Assembly: GCA_030537075.1 (NCBI GenBank)
Contig: JAUNOS010000003.1
Span: 1 to 64,000 of the forward strand
Length of the DNA: 64,000 bases
Reading direction: 5' to 3'
DNA from: Candidatus Saccharimonadota bacterium
GTDB lineage: Bacteria > Patescibacteriota > Saccharimonadia > Saccharimonadales > Saccharimonadaceae
The translations under genes and the position numbers were made by a program. Each line of letters begins with the position of its first letter. Within the stretch, counting starts at the first letter, position 1. The notes under the pieces are model-generated. The model saw only the letters and a program-made list of their open reading frames with translations, was not told where the DNA came from and ran no database searches. Below, piece after piece: positions 59,986 to 64,000 of this stretch.

Positions 59986-60525
59986 TTATCTCTCATACAC
60001 CTCAGCCTTCAACACCCCCACATACGGCAGATTGCGGTACTGCTGGCGGTAGTCGAGGCCGTAGCCGACGACGAATTCGTTCGGGATGCTTAGGCCGACG
60101 TAGTCTGCTGTAACATCGACCGCGCGGCGCTCGGGCTTGTCGAGCAGGGTGCAGACTTTCACCGAGGCTGCCTGCCGTGTCGCGAACAAGTCGAGCAATT
60201 TCGCCAGCGTCCGCCCCGAATCGACGATATCCTCCACGATGAGCACATGCCGCCCCGTCACGTCAGTGTCGAGATCTTTGAGGATGCGCACATTGCCCGA
60301 CGACTCCAGCGCGTCGCCGTAGCTCGACACGTCCATAAAATCAATTTCCAGGTAACAATCCATGGCCCGCACCAAGTCCATCATAAACGGCGCCGAGCCG
60401 CGCAAAATGCCGACCACCAGCGGATTTTTATCCTGATATTCAGCGGCTAGCTGGGCGCCCAGTCGGTGCACTGCTTGAGCAATCTCCTCAGCGGAGCACA
60501 GTATTTTTTCGATGTCATTATTCAT
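59986..60525 (-). CDS. hpt: Hypoxanthine phosphoribosyltransferase
   Basis: This 179-residue purine-salvage enzyme carries the PRPP loop [37 protein letters not shown] at the N-terminal and [13 protein letters not shown] at the C-terminal. It converts hypoxanthine or guanine to nucleotides, fitting an organism that imports bases. TACAAT (60537-60532) ends 6 bases before the ATG at 60525: leaderless. It is divergent from prfB, their -10 boxes only 5 bases apart. Confidence 0.93.
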   Translation of the reverse strand: MNNDIEKILCSAEEIAQAVHRLGAQLAAEYQDKNPLVVGILRGSAPFMMDLVRAMDCYLEIDFMDVSSYGDALESSGNVRILKDLDTDVTGRHVLIVEDIVDSGRTLAKLLDLFATRQAASVKVCTLLDKPERRAVDVTADYVGLSIPNEFVVGYGLDYRQQYRNLPYVGVLKAEVYER

Positions 60526-60531
60526 GCACTC

Positions 60532-60548
60532 ATTGTAACTGGTATAAT
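60532..60548. promoter_or_regulatory. Back-to-back -10 boxes of hpt and prfB
   Basis: TACAAT for hpt (60537-60532, reverse) and TATAAT for prfB (60543-60548, forward) are separated by five bases; the start codons are only 30 bases apart. The two polymerases cannot occupy the site at once. Confidence 0.7.
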
Positions 60549-60555
60549 GAGATAT

Positions 60556-61641
60556 ATGCAACCACTCAAAAAACGCATTCACGCTCTCCGTGAGGAGGTC
60601 GCCCAGGCCAAAGTCGCGCTGGGGTTTGATGCGTTGTCAGAGGAAGTGGCGGTGCTGGATGAGCAGCTGGCTCAGCCGGAAATTTGGCACAATCCCGACC
60701 ACGCTCAGGCGCTGGCGAAAAAGGCGGCCAGCCTACATCAGACGGTGGAGCCGTGGCGGACGCTGGGCGTGCAGTTGGATGATATCGAGGAGCTGATGGC
60801 GCTGGGTGATGACGACCTGCTGCCGGAGTTTGAGGCGCAGGTGACGGCCATGGAAGCGGAGTTTGCCAAGCGCAAGACGGATTTGCTGTTCAGCGGGCAG
60901 TACGATAATCGCGAGGCAGTGGTGCGTATCTCGGCAGGCGTGGGCGGGTTGGATGCGCAGGATTTTGCCCAGATGCTGGAGCGGATGTATCTACGTTGGG
61001 CGGAGAAATCCGGCATGAAAACAGAGGTACTGGAGCGCTCGACGAATGATGACGGCGGGCTAAAAACGGTGGTGCTGGAGCTGTCGGGGCCGTTCGCCTA
61101 TGGGAAATTACGCTCCGAAAATGGCGTGCATCGACTGGTGCGCCTCAGTCCGTTTAACGCGGATAATCTGCGCCAGACCAGCTTTGCGCTAGTGGAGGTG
61201 CTGCCAAAAATTGATGCGCCAGATGAGATTGACCTGGATATGAACGATGTGAAAATCGACGTGTACCGCAGTGGCGGCAAAGGCGGGCAGAGCGTCAATA
61301 CCACTGACTCGGCCGTGCGCGTCACGCATGTGCCGACTGGCATCACGGTGGCCATCCAAAACGAGCGCAGCCAGATTCAAAACCGCGAAACAGCGCTCAA
61401 AATCCTCCGTTCGAAGCTGCTGGCCATGAAGCTGGAGCAGCACGCCGACACCTTGTCTGACCTGAGGGCAGGCGAGTCGGCCAACTGGGGTAGTCAGATT
61501 CGCAACTACGTGCTGCACCCGTACACGCTGGTCAAGGACACTCGCACCAAGCACGAAGACCGCGACGCTCAAGGGGTGCTGGACGGCAAACTCGATGAGT
61601 TTATGACGGCGTATCTGACGGCACAGGCTGAGGCTTCTTAG
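60556..61641 (+). CDS. prfB: Peptide chain release factor 2
   Basis: This 361-residue factor reads UAA and UGA. The discriminator motif SPF is present ([16 protein letters not shown]), and the GGQ loop is [16 protein letters not shown]. The frame is continuous from ATG 60556, with no sign of the +1 programmed frameshift of E. coli prfB, so autoregulation by that route is absent. The ATG lies 7 bases after TATAAT. It overlaps the convergent membrane gene by 41 bases. Confidence 0.95.
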   Translation: MQPLKKRIHALREEVAQAKVALGFDALSEEVAVLDEQLAQPEIWHNPDHAQALAKKAASLHQTVEPWRTLGVQLDDIEELMALGDDDLLPEFEAQVTAMEAEFAKRKTDLLFSGQYDNREAVVRISAGVGGLDAQDFAQMLERMYLRWAEKSGMKTEVLERSTNDDGGLKTVVLELSGPFAYGKLRSENGVHRLVRLSPFNADNLRQTSFALVEVLPKIDAPDEIDLDMNDVKIDVYRSGGKGGQSVNTTDSAVRVTHVPTGITVAIQNERSQIQNRETALKILRSKLLAMKLEQHADTLSDLRAGESANWGSQIRNYVLHPYTLVKDTRTKHEDRDAQGVLDGKLDEFMTAYLTAQAEAS

Positions 61642-62392
61642 TGGCTTGCCAGGCCAAGATACTGCCGACGATGATCCAGTAGCCGATAGCAGCCGCCATT
61701 ACCACGAGGATTGGTGAGGCGGGCAAAAAGTGATTAAAAATGACGGTGTCAAGCGGATAGTGGCCCCGAAGCGTGGTGGCAAGGTGGTGATTTGGTGCGA
61801 TGGTGTCCATGAGTAGCCAGCACAGGGGTATCGTATAGAGCGCCACGAAGCACTGAGTCCGCCAGTTGCCGACACGATATGCGACGAGTAGTGGCACGAC
61901 CAGACACGACGCCGCCAAAGTTAACCAAGCGTAGGGCTCCCACATGGTAAGTAGCGCATGCACGATGGCGATGTCTGGCGTCGCCCCGCCAGAGAGAACG
62001 AAGATAATCCATAATGATAACATAAGGAGTGTGAATAGCCAGATAATAACCGCACACCCGATGAGACTGGAGTGCCCAAAGCGCTGCCGTAAGGAAGAAG
62101 TGGTATGCGGACGAAGGGGTGATTGGCTCGTGACAGGGGTGCTCCTCGCTAAGAATGCTCCCCATGCGGCACCAAGGAGCATTAGTGTGCCTATGATGAA
62201 AAGTGGCCAGCGCCAGCTATTTGTAGTTTGCGGTGGCGCCATGCAGCAGCCCCATGTTTCATTGGGCCGTGCTGGGTCGAAGGGGTCGGGGAGAAGCTCG
62301 CTGCTATTGCTCAGTGCGATCATTCCGACGCCAAGGATAGTTACGAAGCCGAGTATCATGCTGACGTGTAGCCGCGATATGCTTAATTTCAT
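61601..62392 (-). CDS. Polytopic membrane protein of unknown function
   Basis: This 263-residue protein has about seven membrane segments. Between the first two is an external loop ELLPDPFDPARPNETWGCC with a Cys pair, then long hydrophobic stretches. An AAGGAGG lies just upstream of the ATG at 62392, one of the few well-led starts on this strand. I do not recognise the family. Confidence 0.65.
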   Translation of the reverse strand: MKLSISRLHVSMILGFVTILGVGMIALSNSSELLPDPFDPARPNETWGCCMAPPQTTNSWRWPLFIIGTLMLLGAAWGAFLARSTPVTSQSPLRPHTTSSLRQRFGHSSLIGCAVIIWLFTLLMLSLWIIFVLSGGATPDIAIVHALLTMWEPYAWLTLAASCLVVPLLVAYRVGNWRTQCFVALYTIPLCWLLMDTIAPNHHLATTLRGHYPLDTVIFNHFLPASPILVVMAAAIGYWIIVGSILAWQATKKPQPVPSDTPS

Positions 62393-62490
62393 CCTAACCT
62401 CCTTGATGATATGCCCTCTAGTATACCATAAAAATGCCCTTGCCGTATAACGCTCGCGCTTTTTCCCAAAAGCTGGTATACTAGACCCAT

Positions 62491-63174
62491 ATGATTCTGT
62501 TAGATAGGGTAACCAAGACATATAACAAGACGAGCAAGCCAGCCCTGAACCGCGTCAGTGTGCATGTTAGTGCGGGTGAGTTTGTCATTCTCGTGGGGAC
62601 ATCTGGCGCAGGTAAGTCGACACTTCTCAAGCTCCTGACACGCGAAGAAAAGCCAAGCTCGGGGAAGATCGTCGTCGGCGGCATCGATTATGACACGTTG
62701 AAGGATAAGCACATCCCTATGCTGCGCCGTAAGATCGGGGTGGTGTTTCAGGACTTTAAGTTGCTACCGAACCGCACTGTTTTCGAAAACGTCGCTTTTG
62801 CGCTCGAGATCGCCGGTATGACGAACCGCGAGATCAAATCGACCGTCCCAAAAGTCATCGAACTTGTCGGTCTAAAGGGCAAGGAGAAGAGCTTTCCGCA
62901 CCAGCTCTCTGGTGGTGAGCGCCAGCGGGTGGCTATCGCACGTGCGGTGGTGCGTCAGCCGAAGATTTTGATCGCTGATGAGCCGACCGGAAACCTCGAC
63001 CCAAAGCACTCGTGGGATATCGTGCGCCTGCTAGAGAAGATCAACAAATACGGCACGACGGTGCTTCTGACAACGCATAATGTAGAGATTGTGAACAAGT
63101 TGAAACGCCGCGTCATCACCATCGACCATGGTAAAATTACCTCTGATCAAGCGAAGGGGAGTTATAAGCAATGA
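62491..63174 (+). CDS. ftsE: Cell division ABC ATPase FtsE
   Basis: This 227-residue ATPase works with FtsX to activate wall hydrolases at the septum. Walker A is VGTSGAGKSTLLKLL, signature LSGGERQRVAIARA, and Walker [18 protein letters not shown], which is FtsE-like. An extended -10 (TGGTATACT, 62477-62482) ends 8 bases before the ATG. The stop overlaps the ftsX start (ATGA). Confidence 0.94.
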   Translation: MILLDRVTKTYNKTSKPALNRVSVHVSAGEFVILVGTSGAGKSTLLKLLTREEKPSSGKIVVGGIDYDTLKDKHIPMLRRKIGVVFQDFKLLPNRTVFENVAFALEIAGMTNREIKSTVPKVIELVGLKGKEKSFPHQLSGGERQRVAIARAVVRQPKILIADEPTGNLDPKHSWDIVRLLEKINKYGTTVLLTTHNVEIVNKLKRRVITIDHGKITSDQAKGSYKQ

Positions 63175-64000
63175 GCCAGCCACGACAACAAAAGCAAAAG
63201 CACGTGAAGCAGCGCCGTCGCCGCATGTTGACTTTCTGGCGAATGTGTCGCTACGGGGTCAATAACTTCAGTCGTAACGCGTGGCTTACCATCGCAGCCA
63301 CGGCAGTGATGGCGGTGACGCTGCTCATTATCTTTATGACTATCGCGGCGCGCCAGGTATTGGTCAGCACTGTCGAGGAAGTATCGCGCAAGACGGAGAT
63401 TTCACTGTATCTGAAGGGTTCGACCGAGCAAAAAATTATCGATGAGATGCGCGACCGTTTGACAAAACTGGATAATGTGACTGGTGTACGCTATATTTCA
63501 CCGCAGGAAGCTCGCCAGGAGCAAATCGAGAGCCTGAAGGGAGACCCAGAGGCACTTGAGGCCATCAAAGAGTCAGAAAACAAGATGCCGGCAACCTTGC
63601 GCGTGACGCTGAAAGACCTCAGTAACCGTGGGGCAGTTGAGCACTTTATCGCCCACGACGAAGCGTATTCGAAGCATAACGACCCGACGAAGAAGCCGTC
63701 GTCTTCAAATGAGCGCCGCTCGGCCATCAATACCATCAGTGGTTGGGTGCGGTTCGCCAGCATCGGCGGCTCGATAGCGACTATCGTCTTCGTCATCATC
63801 TCCTCACTGGTGGTCTTTAACACCATTCGTATGGCAATTTTCCACCGCAAGGATGAGATCCAGATGATGAAGCTCATCGGTGCTGACAGGGGCTTTATCA
63901 GGGGTCCATTTATCGTCGAGGCCATCATGTACGGCTTTATCGCGGCCATCGTCGCGACTGGTGTCGGCTATGGGTTGATCCGCTGGGCGGAGGCGCCGCT
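63171..64000 (+). CDS. ftsX: Cell division permease FtsX, N-terminal part
   Basis: This gene runs off the end of the window after about 276 residues. It has a basic N-terminus, first membrane segment (AWLTIAATAVMAVTLLIIFM), an external domain (EISLYLKGSTEQKIIDEMRDRL, YISPQEARQEQ), then segments of the FtsX domain (IATIVFVIISSLVVFNTIRMAI, RKDEIQMMKLIGAD). It is paired with ftsE by a four-base overlap. Whatever hydrolase it activates is not identified. Confidence 0.94.
   Translation, partial: MSQPRQQKQKHVKQRRRRMLTFWRMCRYGVNNFSRNAWLTIAATAVMAVTLLIIFMTIAARQVLVSTVEEVSRKTEISLYLKGSTEQKIIDEMRDRLTKLDNVTGVRYISPQEARQEQIESLKGDPEALEAIKESENKMPATLRVTLKDLSNRGAVEHFIAHDEAYSKHNDPTKKPSSSNERRSAINTISGWVRFASIGGSIATIVFVIISSLVVFNTIRMAIFHRKDEIQMMKLIGADRGFIRGPFIVEAIMYGFIAAIVATGVGYGLIRWAEAP

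Noticed and set aside
60556-60640. Programmed +1 frameshift in prfB
   Set aside because: The frame is open from the ATG without an early in-frame UGA or a CUU-UGA slip site.
1-64000. tRNA, rRNA, CRISPR repeats, insertion sequences, prophage and attachment sites
   Set aside because: No cloverleaf with the TTCRA arm, no regularly spaced repeats, no transposase and no integrase were recognised on either strand by eye; a covariance scan would be needed to be certain about small RNA genes.

Overview
The window reads as a compact chromosomal segment of a Candidate Phyla Radiation bacterium, most likely a Saccharibacterium (TM7). This assignment is inferred from gene content and architecture, not from a database match. 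Intergenic gaps are all under 250 bases and many neighbouring genes overlap by 1, 4 or 8 bases. There is no amino-acid biosynthesis in the window. Aminoacyl-tRNA synthetases, peptidoglycan and cell-division genes, secretion factors and many small unassigned membrane proteins dominate. UGA is an ordinary stop codon (for example ends of nrdR, adk, padR) and both release factors 1 and 2 are present, so the code is standard, unlike Absconditabacteria and Gracilibacteria. No tRNA, rRNA, insertion sequence, prophage or CRISPR array was recognised.

Layout. 1-3.8 kb: end of recJ, an orphan gene with a RyR-like segment, then rpsU-yqeY-adk-map. 3.9-9.4 kb: ftsA, then ftsZ-nrdR-thioredoxin-like-VKOR-serine hydrolase as a tightly overlapped run. 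9.4-16.4 kb: a LiaF-like membrane protein, tag, then an isoleucine T-box leader controlling a PD-(D/E)XK-like gene and ileS, whose product carries a complete inserted Nudix domain. 16.4-22.6 kb: membrane proteins, galU, rplU, an exported GH16-like enzyme, parA-parB, lepB. 22.7-30.7 kb: an LCP protein, htrA, prmC, prfA, an RHH/PIN toxin-antitoxin pair with a striking nested operator, ung, rpmE2. 30.8-36 kb: unknown genes, rpsB-tsf, recF, a WhiB-like cysteine protein. 36.1-41.1 kb: frr-NTase-uppS-rseP-CPBP-proS, an eroded version of the classical cluster. 41.2-45.6 kb: greA, lysS, GNAT, ASCH, CNNM-like. 45.6-52.3 kb: an envelope module with two ABC exporters, a PadR regulator, a PspC protein and uppP. 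52.3-64 kb: serS, hpf, secA, an M16 peptidase, murD and murI facing each other, hpt, prfB, ftsE and the start of ftsX.

Two themes run through the window. First, transcription signals: about twenty genes have a -10 hexamer (often the extended TGGTATAAT form) ending only 5-10 bases before the start codon, so their mRNAs should be leaderless, while internal operon genes usually carry a Shine-Dalgarno. Second, unusual protein architectures: IleS-Nudix, an NrdR without its zinc-ribbon cysteines, a ParB missing about ten residues, and a WhiB-like protein outside Actinobacteria.

Functionally, MurI and MurD supply and attach D-glutamate. UppS and UppP make and recycle the lipid carrier, and the LCP protein, serine hydrolase and GH16 enzyme act on the wall or surface. 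FtsA, FtsZ, FtsE and FtsX drive division. LepB, SecA, HtrA, RseP and the M16 peptidase handle export and quality control.
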